From Cupriavidus pauculus (GTDB lineage: Bacteria > Pseudomonadota > Gammaproteobacteria > Burkholderiales > Burkholderiaceae): DNA of 64,000 nt. The first letter of the stretch is position 1. Each line of letters starts with the position of its first letter. A program made the position numbers and the translations under genes. Below the pieces are notes generated by a model that saw only the letters and a program-made list of their open reading frames with translations, was not told where the DNA came from and did no database searches. The DNA is taken from assembly GCF_003854935.1 (NCBI RefSeq), contig NZ_CP033969.1, positions 806,001 through 870,000 of the forward strand. The letters are read 5' to 3'. Of the stretch, positions 16,514-26,669 are shown piece after piece.

Positions 16514-19500
16514 TCAGATTTCCTTCTGGCTGCTTTCCAGGCGCGCCTGTTCGCGTTCCTGCTGGGCCTTGCTGCCCTTGAAGCGGCTGCGCACCACCAC
16601 GAAGAACACCGGCACCAGGAAGATCGCCAACACCGTGGCCGTGATCATGCCGCCCATCACGCCGGTACCGATGGCGCGCTGGCTACCCGAGCCCGCGCCG
16701 GTGGAGATGGCCAGCGGCAGCACGCCCAGGATGAACGCCATCGACGTCATCAGGATCGGGCGGAACCGCAGGTGCACCGCTTCCAGCGTGGCGTCGATCA
16801 GGCTGCGGCCCTGCGCCTGCAGGTCCTTGGCGAACTCGACGATCAGGATGGCGTTCTTGGCCGACAGGCCGATCGTGGCGATCAGGCCCACCTTGAAGTA
16901 CACGTCGTTGGGCATGCCGCGCAGCGTCACGCCCAGCAGCGCGCCGATCACGCCCAGCGGCACCACCAGCAGCACCGACACCGGGATCGACCAGCTCTCG
17001 TAGAGCGCGGCCAGGCACAGGAACACGATGATCAGCGACAGCGTGTAGAGGATCGGCTCCTGCGAGCCGGCCAGGCGCTCTTCATACGACTGGCCCGACC
17101 ACTCGAAGCCAAACCCCGGCGGCAGCTTGGCGAAGTTTTCCTCCATCACGCGCATCGCCTCGCCCGTGGACTTGCCCGGCGCGGCCTGGCCGGCCAGCTT
17201 CACGGCCGGCATGCCGTTGTAGCGCTCCAGGCGCGGCGAGCCCATGATCCACTGCGACGTCGAAAAAGCCGAGAACGCCACCATGTCGCCGTTGCCGTTG
17301 CGCACGCGCAGCTTGCCCAGGTCGTCGGGCAGCAGGCGGTCCTGGCCTTCGGCCTGCACGATCACGCGGCGCACGCGGCCTTCGTAGATGAAGTCGTTCA
17401 CGTACGACGAGCCAAAGGCGATCGACAGCGTCTGGTTGATCTCGGCCACCGATACGCCCAGCGCGCGGGCCTTCTCGCGGTCGATGTCGATGCGCAGCTG
17501 CGGCGCGTCTTCCTGGCCTTCCGGGCGCACGCCAACCAGCGCCTGCGACTGTGCGGCCATGCCGAGCATCATGTTGCGCGCCTCCATCAGCTTCGCGTGG
17601 CCCTGGCCGGTACGGTCCTGCAGGCGGAAGTCGAAGCCGGACGAATTGCCCAGCTCGGCAATGGCCGGCGGGTTCAGCGGGAAGATGATGGCGTCCTTGA
17701 TGAACGACAGCGTGCCGAAGGCGCGGCCCACCAGCGCCTGCGCGGTCTGGTCCTCGCCCGGACGTTCCTTCCAGTCCTTCAGGCGCACGAACGCGATACC
17801 GCCGTTCTGGCCGCGGCCGAAGAACGAGAAGCCGGCCACCGTGATCATCTGGTCCACCACCTTCGATTCCTTCTGCAGGTAGTAGTCCTCGATCTGCTTG
17901 AGCACGCCGATGGTGCGCTCCTGCGTGGCGCCGGTCGGCAGCTGCACGACCGTGATCATGTAGCCCTGGTCCTCGTCGGGCAGGAACGACGACGGCAGGC
18001 GCTGGAACAGCACCACCACGCCGCCGATGATCAGCGCGTAGATGATCAGGTAGCGGCCCGAGCGCTTGAGGATGCGCGCCACGATGCCCTGGTAGCCCGT
18101 GGATGCCGTGGCGAACGTGCGGTTGAACCAGCCGAAGAAGCCCTTCTTCTCGTGGTGGTGGCCGGCTTCCACCGGCTTGAGCAGCGTGGCGCACAGCGCC
18201 GGCGTCAGCGTCAGCGCCAGCAGCGCCGAGAACGCCATCGACGAGATCAGCGACAGCGAGAACTGGCGGTAGATGTTGCCCACCGAGCCCGAGAAGAACG
18301 CCATCGGGATGAACACGGCCGTCAGCACCAGCGTGATGCCGATGATGGCGCCCGTGATCTGGCCCATGGCCTTGCGGGTGGCCTGGCGGGGCGACAGCCC
18401 TTCCTCGCTCATGATCCGCTCGACGTTCTCGACGACCACGATGGCGTCATCCACGAGGATACCGATCGCCAGCACCATGCCGAACATCGTCAGCACGTTG
18501 ATCGAGAAGCCGAACGCCAGCATGGCGCCGAACGTGCCCAGCAGCGCCACCGGCACCACCAGCGTCGGGATCAGCGTGGCCCGGAAGTTCTGCAGGAACA
18601 GGTACATCACCAGGAACACCAGCACCACGGCTTCCAGCAGCGTCTTGACCACTTCCTCGATCGAGATCTTCACGAAGGCCGAGGTGTCGTACGGCACGCT
18701 GTACTCGTAGTCGGGCGGGAAGAAGCGCGACAGCTCTTCCATCTTGGCGCGTACCGCCTCGGCCGTGGCCAGCGCGTTGCCCGTGGGCGACAGCTTGATG
18801 GCGATGGCCGACGCCGGCTTGCCGTTGATGCGGGCCAGCGTCGAGTAGTCGGCGCCGCCCAGTTCCACGCGGCCCACGTCCTTGATGCGCACCGACGAGC
18901 CGTCCGGGTTCACGCGCAGCAGGATGTTGGCGAACTGCTCCGGCGTGGTCAGCCGGCTTTCGGTGCTGACCGTCGCGTTCAGTTCCGTGCCGCGCGGCGA
19001 CGGCGTGCCGCCCAGTTCACCCACGGCCACCTGGATGTTCTGTTCCTCGACGGCGGCGGTCACGTCCAGCGGCGTCAGGTTGTAGCCCGTCAGCTTGGCC
19101 GGATCCAGCCAGATCCGCATTGCGTACTCGGTGCCGAACAGGTCGGCGGCGCCCACGCCCGGCACGCGGCGGACGGAGTCCACCACCTGCGCCGAGACGA
19201 AGTTGCCCAGCTCGATCGCGTCGGACTTGCCCGACTTCGACGAGACCGTGATGAACATCATGTAGTTGTTGCCGGCCTTGTCGACCCGCACCCCCTGCTG
19301 GCGCACTTCGGCCGGCAGGCGCGCTTCCACGCGCTTGAGGCGGTTCTGCACCTCGACGGAGTTCAGGTCGGCGTTGGAGCCCGGCGCGAACGAGATGTTG
19401 ATCGTGGCCAGCCCCGACGACTCGCTCTGCGACTCGTAGTAGAGCAGGTTCGGTGCGCCGTTGAGCTCCTGCTCGATCGGCGTGACCACCGAGTCCTCGA

Positions 19501-19669
19501 TCGTCTTGGCCGACGCGCCCGGGTACGTGGTGGTCACCGTGATGATCGGCGGCGCGATATTGGGGTACTGCGCGATCGGCAACTGCGTGATCGCCAGCAT
19601 CCCGCCCAGCACGATGATCAGCGCGAGCACCCACGCGAACACCGGCCGGTCGATGAAAAACTTCGCCAT
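16514..19669 (-). CDS. RND multidrug efflux pump, HAE1/AcrB family
   Basis: 1051 aa, the full AcrB/MexB length. N-terminus [18 protein letters not shown], two large periplasmic loops and twelve membrane segments. The proton-relay Asp pair is present in [17 protein letters not shown], and [23 protein letters not shown] is an HAE1 signature. It is the proton-driven inner-membrane pump that takes drugs, dyes or solvents from periplasm and inner leaflet. It lies between the adaptor (53 bp gap) and the outer-membrane gene (2 bp gap), so the system is complete. Regulation is probably by the divergent TetR gene at 21409. The substrate range cannot be inferred. Confidence 0.95.
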   Translation of the reverse strand: MAKFFIDRPVFAWVLALIIVLGGMLAITQLPIAQYPNIAPPIITVTTTYPGASAKTIEDSVVTPIEQELNGAPNLLYYESQSESSGLATINISFAPGSNADLNSVEVQNRLKRVEARLPAEVRQQGVRVDKAGNNYMMFITVSSKSGKSDAIELGNFVSAQVVDSVRRVPGVGAADLFGTEYAMRIWLDPAKLTGYNLTPLDVTAAVEEQNIQVAVGELGGTPSPRGTELNATVSTESRLTTPEQFANILLRVNPDGSSVRIKDVGRVELGGADYSTLARINGKPASAIAIKLSPTGNALATAEAVRAKMEELSRFFPPDYEYSVPYDTSAFVKISIEEVVKTLLEAVVLVFLVMYLFLQNFRATLIPTLVVPVALLGTFGAMLAFGFSINVLTMFGMVLAIGILVDDAIVVVENVERIMSEEGLSPRQATRKAMGQITGAIIGITLVLTAVFIPMAFFSGSVGNIYRQFSLSLISSMAFSALLALTLTPALCATLLKPVEAGHHHEKKGFFGWFNRTFATASTGYQGIVARILKRSGRYLIIYALIIGGVVVLFQRLPSSFLPDEDQGYMITVVQLPTGATQERTIGVLKQIEDYYLQKESKVVDQMITVAGFSFFGRGQNGGIAFVRLKDWKERPGEDQTAQALVGRAFGTLSFIKDAIIFPLNPPAIAELGNSSGFDFRLQDRTGQGHAKLMEARNMMLGMAAQSQALVGVRPEGQEDAPQLRIDIDREKARALGVSVAEINQTLSIAFGSSYVNDFIYEGRVRRVIVQAEGQDRLLPDDLGKLRVRNGNGDMVAFSAFSTSQWIMGSPRLERYNGMPAVKLAGQAAPGKSTGEAMRVMEENFAKLPPGFGFEWSGQSYEERLAGSQEPILYTLSLIIVFLCLAALYESWSIPVSVLLVVPLGVIGALLGVTLRGMPNDVYFKVGLIATIGLSAKNAILIVEFAKDLQAQGRSLIDATLEAVHLRFRPILMTSMAFILGVLPLAISTGAGSGSQRAIGTGVMGGMITATVLAIFLVPVFFVVVRSRFKGSKAQQEREQARLESSQKEI

Positions 19670-19722
19670 GAATCTGGCTCCCTAAACGGATTCTCTGCGG
19701 ATTCTCTGGATGGCTCGCCGCC

Positions 19723-20976
19723 TCAGCCCTGCTTGGCCGGGGTGGCCTGGCCGGCCTTGGCGTCCTTGCCGGCGGCGGGCTGCGCGCCCTGCGCCGCGGC
19801 GCCCGATGCCGGCGCGGCTTCCGCCGTCTTGGGCGCCTGGAACGGCACGGCCTTGGCCGGCGCACCGGGGCGCACCTTCTGCAGGCCCTCCACGATCACC
19901 TTCTCGCCACCCTTCAGGCCCTCGGTCACGACCCAGCGGTCGCCGATGGCCTGCGGTGCCTTGACCGGCACGGCGGCCACGTTGCCGTCGGCGCCCACCA
20001 CCATCACGCTGGCGCCCTGGGCGCTGCGGATCAGCGCGCGCTGCGGCACGGTCAGGGCGGCTTCGTCGATGCCCTGCTCGATCTTCACGCGCACGAAGGT
20101 GCCGGACAGCAGTTCACGCTTCGGATTCGGGAATTCGGCCCGCAGCGTGATGGCGCCGGTGGTCGGGTCCACGGTCATGTCGGTGAACAGCAGCTTGCCG
20201 GTGGCGCTGTATTCCTTGTCGCCGGCTTCCGGGAACAGGTGCACCCTGGCGCCGCCGTTCACGCCCTTGACCTTGCCGGACTCGATGGCGGCCCGCAGGC
20301 GCGCCACTTCCGACGCCGGCTGGGTGAACGTGACCCAGATCGGATCGACCTGCTCGACGGTGGCCAGCTTGGTCGCCTCGCCCTTGCCCACCAGTGCGCC
20401 TTCCGTCACCAGCGCGCGGCCCACGCGGCCCGAGATCGGCGCAGTGACCGTGGTGTAGCCCAGGTTGATCTGGGCCGTGGTCACGGCCGCCTTGGCGGCG
20501 GCGATGTCGGCATTGGCCTGGCCGGCGGCGGCCACGGCATCGTCGTATTCCTGCTTGCTGACCGCGTTCACGGCCACCAGCGGCTTGTAGCGCTCGGCCT
20601 TCTGGCGGGCCGAAACCGCGTTGGCCTCCGCGCGTTCCAGCTGGGCCTTGGCCGATGCAAGCTGGGCCTGGTACGGGGCCGGGTCGATGCGGAACAGCAC
20701 CTGGCCCGCCTTGACCTCGCCGCCTTCGGTGTAGTTGCGCGACAGCACGATGCCTTCCACGCGCGCGCGCACTTCGGCCGTGCGCACGCCTTCCAGGCGG
20801 CCCGGCAATTCGTTGACGACGGCGACGGCGGACGGTGTGACGGTAACCACGCCCACTTCCGGCGGCGGCGGGGCGCCACCTTCGGCGGCCTTCTTGCCGC
20901 AGGCGGACAGCGCCACGGCAACGGCGATGGCGGCGGCAGCAACGGCTACGCCACGGACTGGTTGGGACTTCCTCAT
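19723..20976 (-). CDS. RND periplasmic adaptor, AcrA/MexA family
   Basis: 417 aa lipoprotein with lipobox VALSAC near residue 26. The order is standard: beta-barrel start (NELPGRLEGVRTAEVRARVEG), lipoyl half, alpha-helical hairpin (about 95-165), second lipoyl half (TVTAPISGRVGRALVTEG) and barrel domain. The C-terminus is an Ala/Pro/Gln-rich tail. It bridges the AcrB-like pump to the outer-membrane channel. It is the first gene of the operon, and the promoter at 21166-21194 leaves a leader of about 180 nt. Confidence 0.94.
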   Translation of the reverse strand: MRKSQPVRGVAVAAAAIAVAVALSACGKKAAEGGAPPPPEVGVVTVTPSAVAVVNELPGRLEGVRTAEVRARVEGIVLSRNYTEGGEVKAGQVLFRIDPAPYQAQLASAKAQLERAEANAVSARQKAERYKPLVAVNAVSKQEYDDAVAAAGQANADIAAAKAAVTTAQINLGYTTVTAPISGRVGRALVTEGALVGKGEATKLATVEQVDPIWVTFTQPASEVARLRAAIESGKVKGVNGGARVHLFPEAGDKEYSATGKLLFTDMTVDPTTGAITLRAEFPNPKRELLSGTFVRVKIEQGIDEAALTVPQRALIRSAQGASVMVVGADGNVAAVPVKAPQAIGDRWVVTEGLKGGEKVIVEGLQKVRPGAPAKAVPFQAPKTAEAAPASGAAAQGAQPAAGKDAKAGQATPAKQG

Positions 20977-21165
20977 CGATAACCCCGTGATGGCAATTTG
21001 AGATCTGCCGCGCCGCTCCCGGCATGGCGCAGGAAGCAGTTGCGCCCCGGGGGCGGGGCGCGGCGGCTAAAAAGTGAAGTTTGAGTCAGACGGAATCGGC
21101 GGCGGGACTGGCGGGTCACCTGCACCCCCGAAAAAACGGCTTGGCCGAACTCCGGACAAGCGCGT

Positions 21166-21194
21166 AGTATAGATACATTCGCGCATGTATGTAA
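21166..21194 (-). promoter_or_regulatory. Efflux operon promoter with embedded AcrR-type operator
   Basis: Reading the minus strand, TTACAT (21189-21194) and TATACT (21166-21171) are 17 bp apart, a good sigma70 promoter. A 24-bp imperfect palindrome at 21170-21193 (halves TAGATACATTCG and CGCATGTATGTA, 10 of 12 positions symmetric) fills the spacer. By my count it matches 19 of 24 positions of the E. coli acrAB operator as I remember it. The TetR protein encoded at 21409 is the obvious repressor and could control itself from the same site. Confidence 0.85.
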
Positions 21195-21408
21195 GTCCCG
21201 CTTACGAAATTAGCGGTGCCCGCAACACATGGCACCTGTTGTGTGCATTGGAATGTTCGGCCGCCGTGAGCACGATTGTTCCATTCACGGTACGATGCGG
21301 CCCGCCGCAACCATCGGGCGACTTGCAAGGCCAAAGCCCCTGGCCGCGACATCCGCGCAAGGGGTCAGAAGACCCGGACGGCAAGCCCTGGTCCTGGAAA
21401 AAGAGGAA

Positions 21409-22119
21409 ATGGTCAGACGTACCAAGGAAGAAGCGCTAGAGACGCGCAACCGGATTCTTGACGCGGCGGAAGCCGTGTTCCACGCCCGCGGCGTGGCGCG
21501 CCCGTCGCTGGCGGACATAGCCGAGGCGGCCGGCGTCACGCGCGGCGCCATCTACTGGCACTTCAAGAACAAGAGCGACGTGTTCGCCGCCATGTGCGAC
21601 CGCGTGAACCTGCCCGTCGAGGCGCTCTGCGCGCCCGAGCGGCTGGCGCTGCAGGAAGACCCGCTGGGCGGCATCCGCGACATCTGCGCGTTCGTGTTCC
21701 GCCAGACCGTGACCAATCCGCAATGGCGCCGGGTGTTCGAGATCATCTTCCACAAGTGCGAGATGGTGGAGGACAACGGCGCGATCTTCGAGCGCCAGCG
21801 CCAGTCCCACCAGGAAGGCACGGTCAAGATGCGCGAGCACCTGCGCCTGGCCATGGAGCGCGGCCAGCTACCCGCCGACCTGGACCTCGAACTGGCCGTC
21901 AACGCGTTCCATGCCGCCATTGGCGGCGTGCTGGCCCACTGGCTGTTTTCCCCGACCGATTTCGAACTGAGCCGCGAGGCCGAGCGCCTGGCGGACGCCT
22001 TTGTCGACACGCTGCGCCTGTCTCCCGCGCTGCGCCTTGGCTATGTGCCGCGCCCGATGGCGCCGCTGGACGCCGAGATGGCCGCGCTCTGCGAGCGGCC
22101 GCAGACCGTCGTCGCCTGA
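21409..22119 (+). CDS. TetR-family repressor, AcrR/TtgR-like
   Basis: 236 aa. The N-terminal HTH (EALETRNRILDAAEAVFHARG, SLADIAEAAGVTRGAIYWHFKNK) is nearly textbook AcrR, and the C-terminal half resembles TetR_C_2 (REHLRLAMERGQLPADLDLELAVNAFHAAIGG). The start at 21409 follows AGAGGAA; longer in-frame extensions have no family match. It is divergent from the adaptor - pump - channel operon, with a matching operator between them. It should block the efflux operon until a pump substrate binds its C-terminal pocket. Confidence 0.93.
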   Translation: MVRRTKEEALETRNRILDAAEAVFHARGVARPSLADIAEAAGVTRGAIYWHFKNKSDVFAAMCDRVNLPVEALCAPERLALQEDPLGGIRDICAFVFRQTVTNPQWRRVFEIIFHKCEMVEDNGAIFERQRQSHQEGTVKMREHLRLAMERGQLPADLDLELAVNAFHAAIGGVLAHWLFSPTDFELSREAERLADAFVDTLRLSPALRLGYVPRPMAPLDAEMAALCERPQTVVA

Positions 22120-22137
22120 TTCCCCTGCTTCAGCCTT

Positions 22138-23319
22138 TCAGCCTTTCAGCGCCTCGCGCCAGCGCGCGAGGAAGGCCCGCTTGCGCAGCGCGTCCTGCGC
22201 GGCCAGCAGCCCGGGGCCGACGCTGATCGGCTTGAGCGCGTAGCCCAGCCGCTCGGCCAGCGCGTTGGCAGTGTGCTGGCTGTCGGTGTCGGTGCGGATG
22301 GTGTAGAGCTGCGACGTCGACCGGCTCAGCAGCGCCTGGCCTTCGCGCGACAGCAGGTAGTCCAGCCATAGCCGCGCCGCGTGCGGGCGCGGGGCGCGCC
22401 GGGCGATGAACGCCACGCGCGACATCACCAGCGTGTAGTCGCGCGGCGCAATCACGCCGATGCCGGCGCCGCGCTCCATCAGCGACAGCGCGTACGACCC
22501 CAGCAGGTTGTAGCCCAGCACCAGTTCGCCGCTGGCGATCTGCTCGATCATGTCGGCCGTCGACGCCGACAGCCGCACCCCCGCCCGCCCCAGCGCCTGC
22601 GCCAGATACCAGAACTCGCTGCCCATGCGCGCGTCCTGCTGCGCCAGCAGGTAGCCCACGCCCGAGCGCTCCACGTCGTACGTCACCACCTTGCCGCGCC
22701 ATTGCTGCACGTGTTCCTGCAGCAGCCGCGCCAGCCCGCTGCGGCTGCCGGGCACGTGCGCACCCGCGAAATGCTGGCGGTTGTAGACGATCACGGCCGG
22801 CTCGAACGTGGTGCCCCAGGCCTCGTCGCGCCACACCGCCCAGCCGGGCAGCCCCCGGCGCTCGGGCGACTCGTAGCGCTGCGCGTGGCCGTCGTTGACG
22901 AGCTTGATTTGCAGGTCCATCGCCGTGCTCCACAGCACGTCGGCATACGCCGCGTCGCGGGCCGGCCGGCCGTCGCCCAGGCGCGCGGTCTCCGCCAGAT
23001 AGCGCTCATGCAGATCCAGCGTATTCAGATCCTGATACTGGACCCGCACGCCCGGAAAGCGCGCCTGGAAGCCGTCGATCAGCGGCTGCACCGCCTCCAG
23101 GTCGGTCGATGCATAGACCGACACGGCGCCTTCCTGCTGCGCCCGTGCGATGGTCTCCGCGTAGTCGCCCGGATACCCGGCCGGCACGCGCGGCGCCGGC
23201 TGGGCGCCCGCGGGCAGGCCCAGCGCCATGGCCCCGCCCGCCAGCAGCAGATGGCGGCGCGTGGCGCGGAAGGCGTCGGGTTCGGCGGATTCGGCGGAAG
23301 GGGGCAGGCTCGGCGGCAC
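22138..23319 (-). CDS. Tat-exported ABC transporter substrate-binding protein (iron/thiamine/putrescine type)
   Basis: 393 aa from a GTG start. The N-terminus contains a twin-arginine motif TRRHLLLAGGAMALGLPAG, so folded export through Tat is likely. The mature part is a type II binding-protein fold: VSVYASTDLEAVQPLIDGF, YADVLWSTAMDLQIKLV, FEPAVIVYN, ELVLGYNLLGSYAL. It resembles the Fe3+-type (FbpA/AfuA) family, but there is no obvious pair of adjacent tyrosines. No ABC permease or ATPase genes are next to it. Instead it is divergent from a two-component system, so it may serve as a ligand sensor for the kinase, as in the PgtC/TctC arrangements. Confidence 0.85.
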   Translation of the reverse strand: MPPSLPPSAESAEPDAFRATRRHLLLAGGAMALGLPAGAQPAPRVPAGYPGDYAETIARAQQEGAVSVYASTDLEAVQPLIDGFQARFPGVRVQYQDLNTLDLHERYLAETARLGDGRPARDAAYADVLWSTAMDLQIKLVNDGHAQRYESPERRGLPGWAVWRDEAWGTTFEPAVIVYNRQHFAGAHVPGSRSGLARLLQEHVQQWRGKVVTYDVERSGVGYLLAQQDARMGSEFWYLAQALGRAGVRLSASTADMIEQIASGELVLGYNLLGSYALSLMERGAGIGVIAPRDYTLVMSRVAFIARRAPRPHAARLWLDYLLSREGQALLSRSTSQLYTIRTDTDSQHTANALAERLGYALKPISVGPGLLAAQDALRKRAFLARWREALKG

Positions 23320-23462
23320 GGGAATCGGAGGCGGGCGGACCGCTGGCGATGACGCGGCGGCCCGCGGACACCTGGGGGGCAGGGCGGAGGTATTATAGGC
23401 GCCCGCGGGGGCCCCGGAGCGGCCCCGCGCGACACGACGAGAGCGGGCAGAGGAGGTCCGGC

Positions 23463-24146
23463 ATGCGCATCCTGCTGGTGGAAGACGAGGTGGAACTGGC
23501 CCGCTGGGTGGCCCGCGCGCTGGAGCAGGGCGGCTTTGTCATCGAGCACGTGGCCGACGGCCTGCAGGCCGAGGCCCGCCTGATGGCCGAGGAGTACGAC
23601 GCCGTGGTGCTGGATCTGCGCCTGCCCGGCAAGGACGGCCTGGCGGTGCTCAAGTCGATGCGCGGCCGCGACGACCGCACGCCCGTGCTGATCCTGACCG
23701 CGCAGGACACGCTCGACGAGCGCGTGCGCGGCCTGAACCTGGGCGCCGACGACTACCTGCCCAAGCCGTTCGCCATCGCAGAACTGGAAGCCCGCATCCT
23801 GGCCCTGATCCGCCGCAGCCGGGGCCGCGCGCACCCGCGCCTGCAATGCGGCACGCTGGTCTTCGATGGCGAGACGCGCAGCTTCACGCTGGGCGGCGCG
23901 CCGCTGTCGCTCACGCCGCGCGAATCGACGCTGCTGGGCGCCCTGCTGGCCCGCAGCGGCCAGCCGCTGACCAAGGCGCAGCTACTGGACAAGGTGTTCT
24001 CGCTCGACGCCGACGTCAGCCCCGACGCCATCGAGGTGCTGGTCTACCGCCTGCGCAAGAAGCTGAGCGGGCACGGCGTCACCATCGTCACGCTGCGCGG
24101 CTTCGGCTACCTGCTGGAACCGGAAGCCCCCGACGCCGGGGCCTGA
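23463..24146 (+). CDS. OmpR-family response regulator (TctD/QseB-like)
   Basis: 227 aa. The receiver has the acidic pair EDE near residues 8-10, phospho-acceptor Asp51 (VVLDLRLPGKDG), Thr in LILTAQD and Lys in YLPKPF. The winged helix (about 130-220) ends with YRLRKKLSGHGVTIVTLRGFGYLL. The start has a GGAGGT ribosome site. The kinase gene begins 4 bp after its stop. The likely target is the divergent binding-protein gene or a linked transporter elsewhere. Confidence 0.93.
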   Translation: MRILLVEDEVELARWVARALEQGGFVIEHVADGLQAEARLMAEEYDAVVLDLRLPGKDGLAVLKSMRGRDDRTPVLILTAQDTLDERVRGLNLGADDYLPKPFAIAELEARILALIRRSRGRAHPRLQCGTLVFDGETRSFTLGGAPLSLTPRESTLLGALLARSGQPLTKAQLLDKVFSLDADVSPDAIEVLVYRLRKKLSGHGVTIVTLRGFGYLLEPEAPDAGA

Positions 24147-24150
24147 CGCC

Positions 24151-25626
24151 ATGTGGCCGCGCCACCTGCGCCCGCGTGCGCGCCTGCCCGTGCGCCAGTG
24201 GCTGCGCGGCAGCCTGCGCCGGCAGTTGCTGATCCTGCTGGTACCGGCGCTGGCGCTGATGATGGCGGCCGACACGTGGTTCACCTACGGCACGCTGCGC
24301 GACGCCGCCAACACCGCCTACGACCGCTCGCTCTACGGCTCGGTGCGGGCCATCGACAACGCCATCGGCATGGCCGGCGAGAGCGTGCAGCTCACGCTGC
24401 CCGACGCCGCCATGGAAATGTTCGAGACCGCCGCGCAGACCCACGTGTTCTACCGCGTGTCGATGGAGCGCGGCGGCAGCGTCGAGACCGTGACCGGCTA
24501 CGACGACCTGCCGCTGCCCCGGGGCGCGCTGGCCAACAACGTGCCGCGCTTCTACGACGCCACCTATCACGGCGACGCCGTGCGCATCGCCGCGCTGGCG
24601 CGGCCGATCTACCGCCCCGACGCCAACATGCGCGTCATCATCCAGGTGGCCGAAACCGCCGAGCCGCGCGCCGCGCTGATCGGCAACGTCTGGCGCAGCG
24701 CGCTGCTGCGCGACATCGCGCTGATCACGCTGTCGGCGCTGATCCTGGTGGGCGGCATCACCTACGTGCTCAAGCCGCTGCAACGGGTACGCGACGACGT
24801 GCGCGCGCGGTCGCCCGAGGATTTGACGCCGCTGCGGTTCGACATCGTGCCGGTGGAGGTGCGCCCGCTGGTCGACGCCGTGAACCTGCACGTGTCGCGC
24901 TCCGAGGCGATGGCGCAGTCGCAGGCCCAGTTCATCGCCGACGCCGCGCACCAGCTCCGCACGCCGCTGGCCATCCTCAAGACCCAGGCGGAATTCGCCC
25001 AGCGGCAACTTCAACTGCCGCACGACGCCCCGGCACGCGCGGCGGCATCCGAGGCGGTGGGCGGCATCGTCACCCAGCTCGAACAGGCGGCCCGGCTGAC
25101 CAACCAGCTACTGGCGCTGGCCCGCGTGCGCCAGCCCGCGCGCGACGCCGCGGCGTCCGAGGAAGTGGCCGGCATCATCGACGCGGTGACGGTGGCCGAA
25201 CAGGTGGCGCTGGACTACCTGCCGCTGGCACGTGGCAAGCAGCAGGACTTCGGCTGGGAACGCCCGGCCGGCCTGACCCTGCCCGTGCGTGCCGACGCCG
25301 CGCTGCTGCGCGAGGCGCTGGCCAACCTGGTCCACAACGCCATCCAGTACTCGGGCCGCGGCAGCCGCATCACGCTATCCGCCGCCCGCCGCGACGGCCA
25401 CGCGCTGCTGACCGTGGAGGACGATGGCCCCGGCATCCCGCAAAACGAGCGCGAGAAGGTGTTCGCCCGCTTCTACCGCCGCGTGGAAAACACCGAACCG
25501 GGCTCCGGCCTGGGCCTGGCCATCACCCGCGAAATGGCCGCCCGCTTCGGCGGCAAGGTCACGCTGCGCGACGCGACACAGGGCAGGGGGCTGAGGGCGG
25601 AACTGGATTTCCTGCTGGCGGAGTAG
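24151..25626 (+). CDS. Sensor histidine kinase (TctE/QseC-like)
   Basis: 491 aa. Short cytoplasmic N-terminus, transmembrane segment near residues 28-45, a periplasmic sensor of about 135 residues, a second transmembrane segment near 188-208, a HAMP-like stretch, then an H-box (DAAHQLRTPLAILKTQ), N-box (NLVHNAIQYSG) and G-boxes (DDGPGIP, GSGLGLAITREMAARFGG). All residues needed for kinase activity are visible. With the preceding regulator it forms a two-component pair, and the divergent Tat-exported binding protein may present its ligand. Confidence 0.93.
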   Translation: MWPRHLRPRARLPVRQWLRGSLRRQLLILLVPALALMMAADTWFTYGTLRDAANTAYDRSLYGSVRAIDNAIGMAGESVQLTLPDAAMEMFETAAQTHVFYRVSMERGGSVETVTGYDDLPLPRGALANNVPRFYDATYHGDAVRIAALARPIYRPDANMRVIIQVAETAEPRAALIGNVWRSALLRDIALITLSALILVGGITYVLKPLQRVRDDVRARSPEDLTPLRFDIVPVEVRPLVDAVNLHVSRSEAMAQSQAQFIADAAHQLRTPLAILKTQAEFAQRQLQLPHDAPARAAASEAVGGIVTQLEQAARLTNQLLALARVRQPARDAAASEEVAGIIDAVTVAEQVALDYLPLARGKQQDFGWERPAGLTLPVRADAALLREALANLVHNAIQYSGRGSRITLSAARRDGHALLTVEDDGPGIPQNEREKVFARFYRRVENTEPGSGLGLAITREMAARFGGKVTLRDATQGRGLRAELDFLLAE

Positions 25627-25654
25627 GGCAGCGCCGCACGGCACCGCCCGCCGT

Positions 25655-25800
25655 CTTGCTCCCCTCTCCCGACTACGGGAGAGGGGTTGGGGGTGAGGGC
25701 CGGCGGTTCAAAATGCGAGACCCGTCGGCAAGCAGATCCTCAACGCCCTCACCCCCGGCCCCTCTCCCATTGCATGGGAGAGGGGAGAAAAACTGGCGAG
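25655..25800. repeat. Composite hairpin repeat with inverted core
   Basis: Two copies of the hairpin (CCCCTCTCCCGactaCGGGAGAGGGG near 25669-25687, and CCCCTCTCCCattgcatGGGAGAGGGG near 25759-25784) flank a core that reads CGTCGGCAAGCAGATCC and AACGCCCTC. This core is the reverse complement of the one in the array at 36800-37175 (GAGGGCGTCGAGGCT, CTGCTTGCCGACCG). The same unit is thus present in opposite orientation. It lies between the kinase gene and the ChaN gene. Confidence 0.8.
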
Positions 25801-25820
25801 GTGGCAAAACGGACCACGCA

Positions 25821-26669
25821 CTACCGCGCCATCGGTTTTCCCATCACCGCGTCCTTGCACGGGTCCTCGCGTTGCTTGGCGGGTACGCGCACGACGGTGT
25901 CGAAGCCGGTGGCGGGCGAATCAGGTTCCAGGTAGCCGATGCTCAGCACGCCGTTGCCGGCATCGGGCAGCCAGCGGGGCACGCCGATGTCGCGGCGGAC
26001 GTGGCCGTTGCCGGCGATCAGTACGGCGCCGCGGTTGGCGTAGGGACGCAGGGTCTGGGCCATGACGGCGTCGCGCGCGGCCTGGGCGTCTAGCATGCCG
26101 GGCAGCATCGCCTTGGGGAAATGGCCGCAGTGGCCGGCGTCGAGCGCGGCGGTCTGGGCGGCGGCGATGTCCGCCGGCAGCGCGCGGTCCAGGCCCAGCG
26201 CCGTCTGCTGGTTGCGGGCGAAGACGTCACCCATGCCGCCGCGCACGATGCGTGACGCGTCGGCGCGCGACAGATTGGCGGCCAGCAGCGGCAGGTCGTA
26301 TTGCAGCGCCAGCGCCACCACGGGCCGGTACAGCGTCCAGTCCCAGCCGCTCTTGCCGCCGGCCGCCTGGGCGATCAGGTAGTCGGCGTCGCGCGGCCGT
26401 TCGCGGCGGGCGCGGTCGATGTCGGGCTGGCGTTCGCGGTCGAACTGTTCCATCGCGATGGCCGGGCGCCAGCCGGCCGCCACCGCGCGCGTCAGCGCCT
26501 GCAGCCGCTGCTGCTGCCCGTCCGCGTTGTCGTGGACCTCGCCCAGCAGCACATAGGACTTGCCAGCGAACTGCCGGCTGGCGGCATCGGGCGACGGCTG
26601 CGTCGAGGCGCAGCCGGCCACCATTACCAGCGCCGCCACGGCGGCCGGGGCGTTCAGGAATCGCATCAT
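25821..26669 (-). CDS. ChaN-family heme/iron lipoprotein
   Basis: 282 aa. Lipobox VAGC near residue 20, then the ChaN pattern VLLGEVHDNADGQQ, AIAMEQFDRERQ, PVVALALQYDLPLLAANLSR and a late GNGHVRRDIGVP. The conserved Glu-x-His of GEVHD and the later His fit the metal- or heme-binding face described for Campylobacter ChaN. It overlaps the DUF2149 gene start region (its start is at 26669 and the DUF2149 stop at 26666), so it is the last gene of an ExbB-like - DUF2149 - ChaN operon. Participation in heme or iron handling energised by the proton channel is the best guess. Confidence 0.85.
   Translation of the reverse strand: MMRFLNAPAAVAALVMVAGCASTQPSPDAASRQFAGKSYVLLGEVHDNADGQQQRLQALTRAVAAGWRPAIAMEQFDRERQPDIDRARRERPRDADYLIAQAAGGKSGWDWTLYRPVVALALQYDLPLLAANLSRADASRIVRGGMGDVFARNQQTALGLDRALPADIAAAQTAALDAGHCGHFPKAMLPGMLDAQAARDAVMAQTLRPYANRGAVLIAGNGHVRRDIGVPRWLPDAGNGVLSIGYLEPDSPATGFDTVVRVPAKQREDPCKDAVMGKPMAR

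Noticed and set aside
14040-17003. Very long open frame (987 codons) on the plus strand across the OmpW and outer-membrane channel genes
   Set aside because: A GC-rich shadow of real genes: no family signature, low-complexity Arg/His/Gly composition, and both true genes have clear motifs in other frames.
16490-20458. 1322-codon plus-strand frame antisense to the RND pump and adaptor
   Set aside because: Composition is repetitive Arg/His/Gln and it mirrors the codon bias of the pump gene; no domain or ribosome site.
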